Translations under genes and position numbers: made by a program | Shown here: one piece after another, positions 1 through 9,500 of the stretch | Position numbering within the stretch: the first letter of the stretch is position 1 | How the letters are laid out: each line of letters starts with the position of its first letter | The notes under the pieces: model-generated | Databases searched by the model: none | Told to the model about the DNA's origin: nothing | Seen by the model: only the letters and a program-made list of their open reading frames with translations | Assembly (NCBI RefSeq): GCF_003014485.1 | Contig: NZ_PYGA01000010.1 | Span: 62,001 to 126,000, forward strand | Reading direction: 5' to 3' | Length of the DNA: 64,000 nucleotides | Source of the DNA: Murinocardiopsis flavida | GTDB lineage: Bacteria; Actinomycetota; Actinomycetes; Streptosporangiales; Streptosporangiaceae

Positions 1-510
1 CCCGGCGCGGCGGACCCTCTCGGGGTCGGCGCCGTAGGACCGCGCCTCGACCAGCCGGTCCCATAGCTCCTCGCCGCCGTCGACGCCCTCGGCGCGGGCG
101 ACCGCCGCCGCCGGGCCTGCTCCGGGCGGAGCGAGCGCCGGGCGGTCCTGCGGGGAGGGGACGGACGCGGGAAGGTCGATCGCGCGCACCGGCACCCCGT
201 TGTCGCGTGCCCACCGCACCGCTGCGAGCTCCGGGGAGAAGTCGGCGAACGGGTAGCAGCCGTAGTCCCACTGCTCCCCCACCACGAGCGCCACCGGAGC
301 GGTGGTGTCGGGATGGGCAAGCCACGGCAGCCACGGCTCGGCCTCCAGCGGCAGTTCAACGAGGAGGAGGTCGGGCCGTGCCCGGTCGAGCAGAGTGGGC
401 ATGGCCGCGGACAGCACGGGTGAATGGTGCCGGATGCCGATGAGATACGGGGTGTCGGCCGCCGCCAGAGCGTCGGCCGCACCGGCGGGATCAGTGTCGC
501 TACTGCTCAC
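1..510 (-). CDS. DUF5682 family protein, N-terminal part (cut by window edge)
   Basis: The reading frame runs on the minus strand from a GTG at 508-510 to the window edge, giving the first 170 codons. The start reads MSSSDTDPAGAADALAAADT and is followed by the motif GIRHHSPV, then a Rossmann-like stretch with LLLVELPLEAEPWLPWL. Extended N-terminal HHSP and VELP motifs are what I associate with DUF5682 proteins, encoded beside MoxR ATPases and DUF4132 proteins (E. coli yeh cluster; YehM-like). The MoxR ATPase gene lies 846 bp upstream on the same strand. No enzymatic role is established that I know of. The 3' end and the rest of the protein lie outside the window. Confidence 0.7.
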   Translation of the reverse strand, partial: MSSSDTDPAGAADALAAADTPYLIGIRHHSPVLSAAMPTLLDRARPDLLLVELPLEAEPWLPWLAHPDTTAPVALVVGEQWDYGCYPFADFSPELAAVRWARDNGVPVRAIDLPASVPSPQDRPALAPPGAGPAAAVARAEGVDGGEELWDRLVEARSYGADPERVRRAG

Positions 511-631
511 AACGGCCTCCGCTCGTCGGCAGCCGCAGCGATGACGCGGCGTGGGTCCGCCGAGACACAACGGCGCGAGGAACACGAAGGCGCTCTCGCG
601 GCCCTGCTGGTCGGCGGAGGTGGCCTGCCGC

Positions 632-706
632 CGCGGGCCCCCGCTGCGCGATACTCCGCGAAGCAGGCGCAGTAGGGAGTGCGGAACACCCGGCGGCGCG
701 GAACAC
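632..706 (+). repeat. dispersed palindromic repeat, family 2, copy 1
   Basis: This copy contains the core GCTGCGCGATACTCCGCGAA followed by AGCAGGCGCAGTAGGG. Near-copies occur at 1141-1213 (opposite orientation), 2654-2700 and 12364-12441, all between genes. The core is an imperfect palindrome. It sits just upstream of the DUF5682 gene and downstream of the ATPase gene. Confidence 0.75.
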
Positions 707-806
707 CGCACTCGGGTGTTCTCTCCGGCCCCGCGCCCGCGAAGGCAGCGGCCCGCCGCCCGGGATCCGATGCCTCAACGGGACCGTCGCGCTATGTGCC
801 GCTCCT

Positions 807-1083
807 ATGCCGTTGACTTCAAGCGTGGATCTCGGTCCTGCGCAGAGGGGGGTCGACGCCGAGAGCGTCCTTTCCCACAGCGGGCCTGGGCAAGGCTCCT
901 GTTCCTTGGGGTCAATGACGCCCTCGCCCCTGGAGGCCAGCTCTCCTGAGCGCTCGTGCTCTGGGGCGGCCTTGCTCCGGGACGCTCCCGCCCCGAGGCG
1001 GTATCGCCTCCAAATGCTCGCACCGGGATGCCCTTTTCTGGGACGCCCTCGCTCCCGGACGGTCTCGGCCCTGGATGCGAGGC
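807..1083 (+). repeat. dispersed repeat family 1 with 16-bp tandem units, copy A
   Basis: The left part (807-916) carries GCCGAGAGCGTCC at 858-870 and CCTGGGCAAGGCT just after. Both recur at 61.7 kb and, inverted, near 30.9 kb. From about 917 the sequence becomes a degenerate tandem array with a 16-bp period, units of the type GACGCCCTCGCCCCTG, for about ten units. No convincing gene crosses it. The whole stretch 511-1356 holds only this array, family 2 copies and a short CCGGG-rich tandem region (about 1255-1350). Confidence 0.75.
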
Positions 1084-1140
1084 CCGGCGCAGATTGCTCA
1101 GACTCCTGGCGGGACAACCTCGGCATGTCGCTGCGCACGC

Positions 1141-1213
1141 ACCTCCCGCGCCCGCTTCGCGGAGTCACGCACGTCCCGCGCCCGCTTCGCGGAGTATCGC
1201 GAAGCAGGGGCCC
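1141..1213 (-). repeat. dispersed palindromic repeat, family 2, copy 2 (inverted, partly duplicated)
   Basis: Read on the minus strand this is GCGGGCCCCTGCTTCGCGAT, then ACTCCGCGAAGCGGGCGCGGG. The last part is tandemly duplicated with a 29-30 bp period (the CGCCCGCTTCGCGGAGT block occurs twice). It differs from copy 1 at only a few positions over about 38 bp. Confidence 0.7.
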
Positions 1214-1356
1214 GCGCGGCACCCCGATCGAATGTCCACCGGGCGGGCCCACGGCCGTGCGCGCCTCGGGTTCCGGCGACGCCCCGCGATCCGACGGCGT
1301 CCCGGGCTCCGGGGTCGTCCCGGGTTTCGGCGACGCCCCGGGTTCCGGCGGGGTCA

Positions 1357-2532
1357 TCAGTCCCCCAGCACGTGGCGGAGTTCGTAGAGGTGTTTCCACA
1401 GGCGGGCGCCGTCCTCGGCGCGGTGTCGGACGGTGGAGTCCCAGTAGGCGAGCAGCCTCCCCTGGTCCTCGGCGTCGTCCTTGCGCACCGTTCCCAGCAG
1501 GTAGCCGGGCAGCAGCGACACGGGGTCGCGCACGTCGAAGTAGGCCGTCTGCAACGCGAGGGAGGTGGTGACTCCGACCGCCTCGGCCGTGCTCATGACG
1601 GTCGTGGGGCGGTCAACGGCCCAGCCCTCCGCCGACCGGCCCGAGCGGAGGTCGCGAAACGCGGTGACCAGCGCTTCGATCACGGCGTCATCGACGCCGA
1701 GCCCGCGGTCGTGGCGGGCGATCGCCGCACCGGCCTGCCGCCGCACCAGGGCGACCTCGGCGTCGAGGTCGGCGATGGGCGGTACCACCTCGAAGTTGAA
1801 GCGGCGCTTCAGCGCTGCGCTCATCTCCGAGACACCGCGGTCGCGCAGGTTCGCGGTCGCGATGACGTTGAATCCCGGGCGCGCCAGGAAACCCCCTTCG
1901 TCGGCGGCGGAGCCGTCGCCGTCCGCCGTACCCGCCAGCTCGGGCACCGCCATGCGGCGGTCGGACAGGATCGACACGAGGGCGTCCTGCACCTCGGGAA
2001 GGCAGCGGGTGACCTCCTCGACCCGGGCGAGCCGGCCGGAGCGCAGCGCGGTGAGGACCGGGGAGGGCGCGAGCGCCGCCCGGCTCGGGCCCTTGGCGAG
2101 CAGCAAGGCGAAGTTCCAGCCGTAGCGCAGGTGCTCTTCGGTGGTGCCGGCGGTGCCCTGGACGGTGAGCCCGCTGGTGCCGCTGATGGCTGCGGACAGC
2201 AGCTCCGACAGCATGGACTTTGCGGTGCCCGGCTCGCCGACCAGCAGCAGCCCGCGTTCGCCCGCGAGGGTGACGACGCTGCGTTCGACGAGCCCGCGCT
2301 CGCCGACGAATTTGGGGGTGACCTCCGCACTGGACGGCACGCCGTCGACCGGCGCGGGCAGGTGGAGCACACCGTCGCCGCCCATGATGAAGGTGACGAC
2401 GGCGCGCGGGGTCATCAGCCACCCGGGCGGGCGGGGCCCTGGGTCGTAGGCGGCGAGGAACGTCAGCTCAGCGGCGTGGCGCAGCTCGGCGGGTTCGATC
2501 TGGGCGGTCTCCGAGGGGTTGTGCGCGCTCAC
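1357..2532 (-). CDS. MoxR/YehL-type AAA+ ATPase
   Basis: This is a 391-residue AAA+ ATPase of the MoxR class. A Walker A motif GEPGTAKS lies at residues 99-106. A degenerate Walker B (ARVEEVTR, about 169-176) follows, then an IATANLRDRG segment around 223-232 like sensor 1, and an arginine-rich region. MoxR ATPases remodel partner proteins, often ones with VWA domains. This version resembles the E. coli YehL lineage, and its neighbours (DUF5682, DUF4132) match that setting. The start is a GTG at 2530-2532. No VWA protein is visible in the window; one may lie beyond the left edge. The acidic DE of Walker B is replaced by EE. Confidence 0.85.
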   Translation of the reverse strand: MSAHNPSETAQIEPAELRHAAELTFLAAYDPGPRPPGWLMTPRAVVTFIMGGDGVLHLPAPVDGVPSSAEVTPKFVGERGLVERSVVTLAGERGLLLVGEPGTAKSMLSELLSAAISGTSGLTVQGTAGTTEEHLRYGWNFALLLAKGPSRAALAPSPVLTALRSGRLARVEEVTRCLPEVQDALVSILSDRRMAVPELAGTADGDGSAADEGGFLARPGFNVIATANLRDRGVSEMSAALKRRFNFEVVPPIADLDAEVALVRRQAGAAIARHDRGLGVDDAVIEALVTAFRDLRSGRSAEGWAVDRPTTVMSTAEAVGVTTSLALQTAYFDVRDPVSLLPGYLLGTVRKDDAEDQGRLLAYWDSTVRHRAEDGARLWKHLYELRHVLGD

Positions 2533-2653
2533 TCCGGTCCATTCTTCGCAGTGGTTCTCGGGTTACGGGGTCCGGGGTCCGGGGGTCCAGAGTCCGGGGT
2601 CCGGGTCGGACCGGTCTGGCTCACGGTGGGCACGACGTGCGTCGGCCGCCGCG

Positions 2654-2700
2654 GGCACCGCTGCGCGATAATCGCGAAGCGGCGCAGGGGGCGCGGAAGC
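2654..2700 (+). repeat. dispersed palindromic repeat, family 2, copy 3
   Basis: The core CCGCTGCGCGATAATCGCGA at 2658-2677 continues as AGCGGCGCAGG. It is the most nearly palindromic copy (GCTGCGCGAT/ATCGCGAAGC). It lies in the 209-bp gap between the 810-aa gene and the ATPase gene. That gap also has a short GGGGTCCGG tandem run at about 2570-2610. Confidence 0.65.
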
Positions 2701-2741
2701 GGGCACCGCCCGCCGCCGACCGGCACCCGCGCGCGGCGGCG

Positions 2742-5174
2742 TCATGAAATGCGCGCGCGGAGGGACGCAAGGTCCTTCCCCAGGTTGGCGGCCTCGCGGA
2801 CCAGGCCGGTGACGCCGTCGGCGAGCCGGGGGTCGACCCCCGGAAGCAGGCGTTCGACCTCGGCGCGGGTCTCGGGGAGCTGGGTCCGGTCGTAGCGGCT
2901 ACGCGTGCCGATCTCCGCGTCGGCCGTGCGGATGAGGGCGTGCGCGGCGTCCTCGGTCGTGGCACGCAACCGGGCCGAGGAGTCGGGGTCGCGCGGGACC
3001 AGGTGGGCCACGTACTCGGGACGCAGGGGTTCGGTGGAACCGTCGGCATCGCGCCAAGTCAGGTTGTGAGGGAGAACGTCCATGCGTACCGACCAGAGGA
3101 TCTCCTCGCGCTCGCCGCTGCGGTCGACGATCTCCAGTCGCGGATTCCCTCGGTAACGGTGCGACCGGTCGCGCACGACCACGTCGGCCGGGTCGGCCCC
3201 GGGCGGGCACCACCGGCCGGGCGGGTCGTCCTTGCGCACCTCGATGACGTCGTCGGCCGATCGCGGCGCGCCTCGGCGCAGCACGATGCTCGTGAAGCTA
3301 ATCGAGCGCGTGTCTCCGGTGCCTTCAGGCTCCCCGGGAGGATCGAGGGTCTCGGACTCCCCGGAGAGAGCGGTGGAATCGCCCTCCCCGGAAAGCGCGG
3401 GGTTGCCGTCATCGAGCACCGCGCCCAACATGGGGGCGCCGGTGCCCATGACACCGTCGTCTGGATATATCGAGGTGTGCAGCTCCAGGAGCTGCGCGTG
3501 GCCCGCCGTTCCCTTGGGCCAGTCGCGGGGCCGGCTCGTCTGGATGATCCGTTTCTGCTCGGGGATGTGCAGCTCGTCGATGATGCCGCGGCGGAGCGTG
3601 CGCGCGAGGACGGCGTGCGCCTCGGCGCCGCGGACCCCCTCCGCGAGGTGCGGCGCGGCGGTCCAGCACCGCGGGTCGACGCCGACCAGGCGCGCCAGCG
3701 CCGCGCGGGCCGTGTGCAGCCCCGCGTGGAGTTCGGCGATGTGCTCCGCGAGGCGCGCCTCTGCGAGCGGGCGCAGGGGCGGCACCGTCCAGAGGCCGTA
3801 GGCGCCGTGGTGGGACACGCTGCGGTCGACCAGCGCGGCGACTGTGTCGGCGTGGCGGGGGTCGGCAAGGAGGGGCGCGTACCCGTGGGGCCCGAGAGGC
3901 AGGTCGGTGCGCCGCCCGGACAGCAGCGAGGGGATGTCGGCCTTGGCGCCGCCCTCATCGACCGGAACGCGCTCGCCCACGGCGGTGTCGAGTAGGGCGA
4001 AGCGCAGCAGGCGGTGCCCCTGGCGCAACTCGGTCCAGACCCGCACCGGGACGGCGTCGGCCCGCAGGCGTTCGGCGAGCGGCGCGACCAGGGTGAGGAC
4101 GGCGTTGTCGGGCTGGCCCCGCCACGGGTCGTGGATCGCGGCGGTGACGATGCGCTCCAGCCATTGTGCGGCCTCGCCGTGTTCGCCCGTGGCGGCGAGG
4201 TGGTCGACGGCGCGGCCGTCGACCAGCAGCGGAACCCAGTACTCGGGGTCGGCGCGGATGGTGCCCTCGGCGAGGCGCAGCAGCGCGGCGCGGATGGCGG
4301 GGTCCTCGCGTGCGTGTTCGGTGATGGCGGCCGCGTTCTTAGTCCAGAAGCCGTCCTCGGCCTGGGCGGTGGCGGGCAGTTCGAGGAGGTCGCGCAGGAG
4401 GTCGCGCCGGTCGGCCTTGTGGTCGCGGCCGGCCCGCCGCGCCCAGGTGCCGACTTGGGCGACGAGGTCGACCCACGGGGCGACTCCGCCGCGGCAGCGG
4501 CGCAGTGCGAGGTCGCGCAGGCCGTCGTGGGCGCGGGCGGGGCCGTGGCGCGCGCCGAGGTCCTCGACGTACTCCTTGACCTCCCGCACGCCGACCGCGC
4601 CGACCAGCGAGAACTCAAGGTAGGTGGCGCGGACGGATTCGAGGTCGGGCGGCTCGGGAAGGGCGCGTTCGGCCGCGCGCGCGGTGGAGAAGCAGCGCTG
4701 GGCGTAGGTGCGCCGCTCGGCCGCTGTGAAGGCCCGCGCGGCTTCGTCCCACATGGGTGCGGCGTGGCGGGCCGGGAGCCGGGCGGCGATCTCGGCGTAG
4801 TCGGTGTGGGCGTGCCCGGGCTTGGTCGCGGCGCGCCGCGCGGCGGCCTCCAGCCGCCGCGTGACGGCGAGCGCCGTCGTCGCGTGGTCGGGGTCGTGCA
4901 CCAGCGCCCAATACGGGTAGCGGAGCGCGGTGTCGGCGTGTCCGCGGGTCAGCGGGCTGCCCGGCTGCGCGGGGCCGAACCCCAGGTGGGCCAGTGCGGC
5001 GTCCTCGGCCGGGGCGACGGGGTCGGCGACGTGGCGCACGACCGGCCGGGCGAGGGCGGGATGGCGGTAGGTGCGCACGCGGAACGGCTGCGTGCCGGGT
5101 GTGCCGGTGTCGGGCGGCGCCAGGCCGGCCGCCGCGAGCGCCTGGTGGTGGTCGTGGGCTGCGGTGGGGGCCAC
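2742..5174 (-). CDS. large conserved protein of unknown function, paralogue of the 1625-aa protein
   Basis: An 810-residue soluble protein that I cannot assign to a characterised family. Its N-terminal half aligns with the 1625-aa protein at 6511-11388. Shared landmarks are a YRHPAL/YTHPAL block, a PAEDA-LG-FGFG block, a YW/EWALVHDP block, a leucine-rich stretch containing DLLELPATAQAEDGFW, and the C-terminal pattern LLPGVDPRLADGV. The GTG start at 5174 is preferred over an ATG 33 bp upstream because AGGAGA sits just before it and because it matches the paralogue's start. The gene lies between the TIM-barrel gene and the ATPase gene on the same strand. It is probably a partner in the MoxR/DUF4132 cluster. 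No membrane segment or signal peptide is seen. Confidence 0.75.
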   Translation of the reverse strand: MAPTAAHDHHQALAAAGLAPPDTGTPGTQPFRVRTYRHPALARPVVRHVADPVAPAEDAALAHLGFGPAQPGSPLTRGHADTALRYPYWALVHDPDHATTALAVTRRLEAAARRAATKPGHAHTDYAEIAARLPARHAAPMWDEAARAFTAAERRTYAQRCFSTARAAERALPEPPDLESVRATYLEFSLVGAVGVREVKEYVEDLGARHGPARAHDGLRDLALRRCRGGVAPWVDLVAQVGTWARRAGRDHKADRRDLLRDLLELPATAQAEDGFWTKNAAAITEHAREDPAIRAALLRLAEGTIRADPEYWVPLLVDGRAVDHLAATGEHGEAAQWLERIVTAAIHDPWRGQPDNAVLTLVAPLAERLRADAVPVRVWTELRQGHRLLRFALLDTAVGERVPVDEGGAKADIPSLLSGRRTDLPLGPHGYAPLLADPRHADTVAALVDRSVSHHGAYGLWTVPPLRPLAEARLAEHIAELHAGLHTARAALARLVGVDPRCWTAAPHLAEGVRGAEAHAVLARTLRRGIIDELHIPEQKRIIQTSRPRDWPKGTAGHAQLLELHTSIYPDDGVMGTGAPMLGAVLDDGNPALSGEGDSTALSGESETLDPPGEPEGTGDTRSISFTSIVLRRGAPRSADDVIEVRKDDPPGRWCPPGADPADVVVRDRSHRYRGNPRLEIVDRSGEREEILWSVRMDVLPHNLTWRDADGSTEPLRPEYVAHLVPRDPDSSARLRATTEDAAHALIRTADAEIGTRSRYDRTQLPETRAEVERLLPGVDPRLADGVTGLVREAANLGKDLASLRARIS

Positions 5175-5346
5175 GGCGTCTCCTCGTCTGCTTCGTCGGG
5201 TCCCCATGCTTACCAGTGGGTGGGGACGAAAGCCCCATCCCGTACGGGGTTCGCGGCCGACGCGGACGTCCGGCGCGCGGCGACTCCGGGCGCCCGCGCT
5301 CCCGGTGGCTCACGAGGGACGGCAGGGCGCAGCGGACGCCCGGCGG

Positions 5347-6384
5347 TCATAGCGCGGCGTAGCTGCGCGCGACCGCGTCGAAGGCGGACTTGGTGGGGCG
5401 GCTGCCGCCGGAGTAGGGGGTGGGCCCGTCTTCGGCGCCGACCTTGACCAGGCCGTAGCCCGCGCGGTCGAGGTCGTGCCGCGGGTCGTCGGGGTCGTGC
5501 GGGTTGTAGGGCTCGATGAACTCGAAGACGAACGCGCCGTGCAGTCCCTCGCTGGCGTAGACGCTGATCAGGTCGGCGAGGTAGGCGGCTTGGACGGTTT
5601 CGTCTCGGGGCGGCGGGGGGTCGGTGAGCGCGGGCCGCTCGCCGGTCCAGTCGATGATCCCGTGGGACGCGGGGCCCTTGGCCGCCGCGCCCTCGTGCGC
5701 GCCGCAGCCGAACTCGGTGATGGCGACCGGCTTGCCGTGCCGGTAGTGGCGGCGCAGCCCGGTGATGTACCGCCGCTGGTTGTAGGCGAGCCGGTAGTAG
5801 TTGAGGCCGACCACGTCGAACGGGGTCCAGTCGACCTGTTCCCACAGCGCTCCGGAGTAGGTGAGGGTGCCTGCGAAGTGTCGGCGGGCCGTCGCCGCCG
5901 CCTGTGCGAGGAGGGCGTTGAGCCGCCGGTTGAACAGCGGGAACCGGATCCAGCCGAGGGGGTTGGACAGCAGGCCGGTGCGCGCCTCGAAGTCGTCGCC
6001 GGGCATGATTCCCGCGGTGAAGATGGTCATCTCGCAGCCGACGTTGAGCACGGTCCCGGAGCCGCGGCGGTCGAGGTCGGCGGCGAGTACGGCGGCCTTG
6101 TCGAGGTGGGTGAGGTAGGGCTCGGAGGCGGCCTCGATCAGCCGGGGCTGCAACCAGACCTGCAAGCCGTGGTCCTGGGCGGTCTCGGCGGCCTCGGCGA
6201 GGCGGTCGAGGTCGGTGCCGTAGACGCAGACGGCGTTGCAGTGCAGCTCTTCGGCGATGCTGCGCATCTCGTCGCGGACGAGGTCGGAGCGCCACACGGC
6301 GCGCGAGGTCCGGCCCGGGGTGTACTCGGTTCCGACGTCGTAGTTGATGCCCTTGAGGGTGAGCCCTGTGCCGTTCCCGGACAT
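5347..6384 (-). CDS. TIM-barrel glycoside-hydrolase-like protein, function unknown
   Basis: A 345-residue protein beginning MSGNGTGLTLKGINYDVGTE. Features typical of glycoside-hydrolase TIM barrels are the opening LKGINYD strand, DVVGLNYYRL near the middle, PVAITEFGCG (a strand ending in a candidate catalytic Glu), and GAFVFEFIEPYN near the C-terminus (a second acidic strand end). No signal peptide is seen, so it is probably cytoplasmic. The upstream start at 6447 would lie inside the 6404-6455 inverted repeat, so the ATG at 6384 is preferred. Its own AT-rich promoter/operator region suggests separate regulation from the flanking large genes. The substrate is unknown. Confidence 0.65.
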   Translation of the reverse strand: MSGNGTGLTLKGINYDVGTEYTPGRTSRAVWRSDLVRDEMRSIAEELHCNAVCVYGTDLDRLAEAAETAQDHGLQVWLQPRLIEAASEPYLTHLDKAAVLAADLDRRGSGTVLNVGCEMTIFTAGIMPGDDFEARTGLLSNPLGWIRFPLFNRRLNALLAQAAATARRHFAGTLTYSGALWEQVDWTPFDVVGLNYYRLAYNQRRYITGLRRHYRHGKPVAITEFGCGAHEGAAAKGPASHGIIDWTGERPALTDPPPPRDETVQAAYLADLISVYASEGLHGAFVFEFIEPYNPHDPDDPRHDLDRAGYGLVKVGAEDGPTPYSGGSRPTKSAFDAVARSYAAL

Positions 6385-6403
6385 TGCGCGGCTCCTCGCC
6401 GTC

Positions 6404-6455
6404 CATGTTCTGTATATATCGTAAACAATTATGTTTCTACCATACACAGAACATG
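6404..6455. promoter_or_regulatory. inverted repeat, candidate operator upstream of the TIM-barrel gene
   Basis: Arms CATGTTCTGTATAT (6404-6417) and ATACACAGAACATG (6442-6455) pair over 14 bp with one mismatch and a 24-bp spacer. The island is strikingly AT-rich for this genome. It lies 19 bp upstream of the preferred start of the gene at 5347-6384. The symmetry suggests a dimeric regulator site; the regulator is not identified. Confidence 0.55.
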
Positions 6456-6468
6456 CATCGGATGGGAT

Positions 6469-6502
6469 GGCCGCCCGGCCGTGCGAGCACGCCCGGGCGG
6501 CC
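6469..6502 (-). terminator. hairpin terminator after the 1625-aa gene
   Basis: GGCCGCCCGG (6469-6478) pairs with CCGGGCGGCC (6493-6502), and an inner CGTGC/GCACG stem extends the fold. It begins 8 bp past the stop codon of the minus-strand gene ending at 6511. No U-run follows, as is usual in this GC-rich background. Confidence 0.6.
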
Positions 6503-6510
6503 GCCGGGGG

Positions 6511-9500
6511 TCAGCCCTGACGGTCGCGCTCCGCCCACGCCTGCGCGAAGATCTCCGGCAGCGGCCGCAGGACCGCGAAACGCTCATGCGGCCCCGAGGG
6601 ACGGCCGAGGGTGTCGGTCACCAGGCCGTACAGTGCGCACTTCGCCGCCTCGAACGGCTTGTTCGGAGCCTTCGCGTCGAGCCACCCACCCGGGAGGAAC
6701 AGCGAGCGGCCCGCGCGGGCCCGCTTGTCCGACACCACGAGCCCGTGGTCGGCCAGCTCCCGCCCCGCCGCCCGCAGCCGCGCCGAGGTCCACCCGTTCC
6801 ACCGCTTCACGTTCGCGTCCGTGGGCTCCAGCAGCGCCAGGTACTGGAGGTACAGCCGCGCGGCGTCGGCGGAGACCCCGAGGTGCCCGGCCGCCTCGGC
6901 GGCCAGGGCGGGCACTGCCACCGCCGGGTCCGACTCGCAGCCCGCACCGGTGCCGCCGCCCGCGGCCGCGACGCGCTCGGCGATGGCGGTGAAGCCGTCG
7001 CTGCGCAGCAGGTCGATCCGCGCCGGCAGCCGCACCCCGTAGGGGTCCTGCTCGGTCGCGGCGCGCAGTGCGGTACTGCGCGCGTCGTGTCCGAGCAGCG
7101 CGGGGCGCATGAACAGCGTGATGTCGTACCGCCCGGCGGCCGCCACGGTGAGCCCGTCGTCGCGGACGTCGCCGTCGATCTCCGCGCCGCCGGGGGCCCG
7201 GTACGGCTCGGTGCCGAACAGGTCGGCGATCCGCTTGTCCGTATGGAAGAAGCACGCCTTGAACAGCAGCCCCGGGTCGGCGAGGCGCGCGCGGAGCAGC
7301 CGCAGCGCGGCGGGGATCCCCGCGCGGACGGGGTCGCCGACCGGCAGCTCCGCGTACGCCCACGGGATGAGCGCCGCGAACGTCGACACGATGTCCGGCA
7401 GCCGCTCGGTCGCCTCGTCCTCGTACCGGACGATCGGCCGTGACCCGCTGTCGCCGACGAGTCGCGCCCGGGCCTCGGTGGTCAGCGGCGCGGACGACTC
7501 GGGGGCGCGCAGCGCCGCCAGCATCGCGGGGAGCCCGCCGCCGAGCCCGGCGCCCGCCGCGAGGGCGAGCGTCGCCTCCGCGATCGGCTCCTTGCGGCCG
7601 AACTGTTCGACCCACGCGTCGGCGATCCGCTCGGCGGCGGTGCGCATGCCGCCGGGCCGCCACAGGGCCGCGATCTCCGCCTCCGGGTCGGGGAACACCG
7701 AGGCGAGGACGTCGCGGCGCGTTCCCAGCCCGCCCTGGCCGAGCTCGCTCTGGCCGATGCGCGCCTCGGCCGCCGTCACGCCGAGGATCCCGCGCAGGTC
7801 CTTGCCGAGGAAGTCGGCCGCCCAGCTGTGGCCCCGGGGCCAGCCCGCCAGCAACTGCGCCGCGGCGCCGCGGCCGAGGCCGGTCCGCTCGGACAGCACC
7901 CCGACCGCGTCAGGGTCCCAGGGGATCGGGCCGTGCGCGGCGACCTGGTCGAGCACCGCGCCGATCTGCGCGGCCGTCCCCCACCGCAGGTCGGCGGCCG
8001 CGCGGCGCAGCACGATGTCGTCGCCGTGCGGCGGCAGCGGCGTGCCGGACGTGCCGACCTCGATGAAGTAGCGGAGCTTCCCCTCCTCGGCGCGGTCGTC
8101 GAAGAGGCCGCGGTCGAAGAAGCTCTCCCACACGTCGGCCCGGCGGCGCCCGTCGACCGCCTCGAACACGGCCTTCTTCCCCCGGCGCAGCACCACGCCG
8201 AACGCCAGGTCCGCCGCCGGGTCGGCGAACGGGGTGGTGGACCACAGGCGCAGGAACGCCGTCAGCGCCTCACGGACGCCGTCGCCGGTGGACGGGAGCG
8301 CGGCCAGCCACGCGGCGGCGCCGATCCGCCCGGTGAGCCCGGCCCAGTTGAGCCCGGAATCGCCGTGCCCGGTCATGGCGTCGGGAGCCAGTTCGCCGCC
8401 GAGGAACGCCGCGACCCGGCGCAGCTCCGCTTCGGCGTTCTTGAGGCGGCCCCGCGCCTGGACCAGGTCGCCCAGCCCCTTGCCCAGCAGGGCCGGGTCG
8501 AACGCCGGGGCCGCTTCCCGCTCCCGCTGCCCGCGCGTGAGGAACGCGGTCCGGCGGCGCGCCACCTTCGCCACGCCCTCGACCGCGTCGAGGACGCCGT
8601 CGGCGACGGCCGGGTGCGCGTCGGCCCCGAGGAGCTCCTCGACCAGCTTCTCCGTTGCGGGCAGGCTCCCGGCGGGGACCTCGCGGTCCGCGCGCGCATC
8701 GAGGTCGGCGATCGCGGCGTCGAGCAGGGCGCGCGCCCGCTCGTCGCCGACCGCGCGCAGCACCGCCGAGGCGCGCGGGTCGCGCGGCCGCAGGAAGTGC
8801 CAGAACATCGGCTCGGGCACGAACCGGACCGGTCCGCGGCGCAGGTGGTCGCCGAACCCGACGCGCCACAACGGCCCGGTGCCGTCGGCGGCGTGCAGCT
8901 CGACCCCCTTGTCCACGTGGACGAGGACGTGCCGGGCGCCGCCGGGGTAGGCGAGGTGGCCGAACGGCTTCGCGCCGCCGCTGGACCGGATCCCGCTCAG
9001 CGCGACCCGGGACTCGGCGCCGTCGGCCCCGACGATGCGGAACCCGGTCGGGCCAGCCCCGCGCTCGTGCCAGGGGCGGGCGTCGCCGAACACGGCGAAC
9101 CCGGCGAGCCCCCCTGCCGCGCCGAGAGGGCTGTCGGCCGCTTCGGCGGGCAGCGGCGCCAGGGTGGAGTACCGGGGCATCAGCCGCTCCGCGCCGCCCG
9201 CCGGCTGCGCCGCCAGGAACGCCGGGAGGCTCGTGCGCCCTGCCGCACCGGTGGCGGGGTCGACCTCGTTCGGGTGGCGGTCGAACTCGCCGCGCCAGAC
9301 GGTGGCGCCGTCGAAGAGCAGGCCGTGGAAGCGGTGCAGGAGTCGGCCGCCGCGGTCGCCCGGGCGGATGGCATGGCCGGTCTCGATCCGGCCGCCGTCG
9401 GGGCCGGCCAGCGGCGACCCGGACCCGTAGGACAGGTGCAGGTCGGACATCGTGCGCAGCCCCGCGTAGTGGTCCTTGACGATGTCGGCCGGGTCGTGCG

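Noticed and set aside
500-1399. A 299-codon open frame on the minus strand overlapping the ATPase stop (TGATG).
   Set aside because: Its first part is a Pro/Glu/Gly low-complexity run and the rest is translated family 1 and family 2 repeats, then overlaps the DUF5682 gene. No conserved protein pattern is seen.
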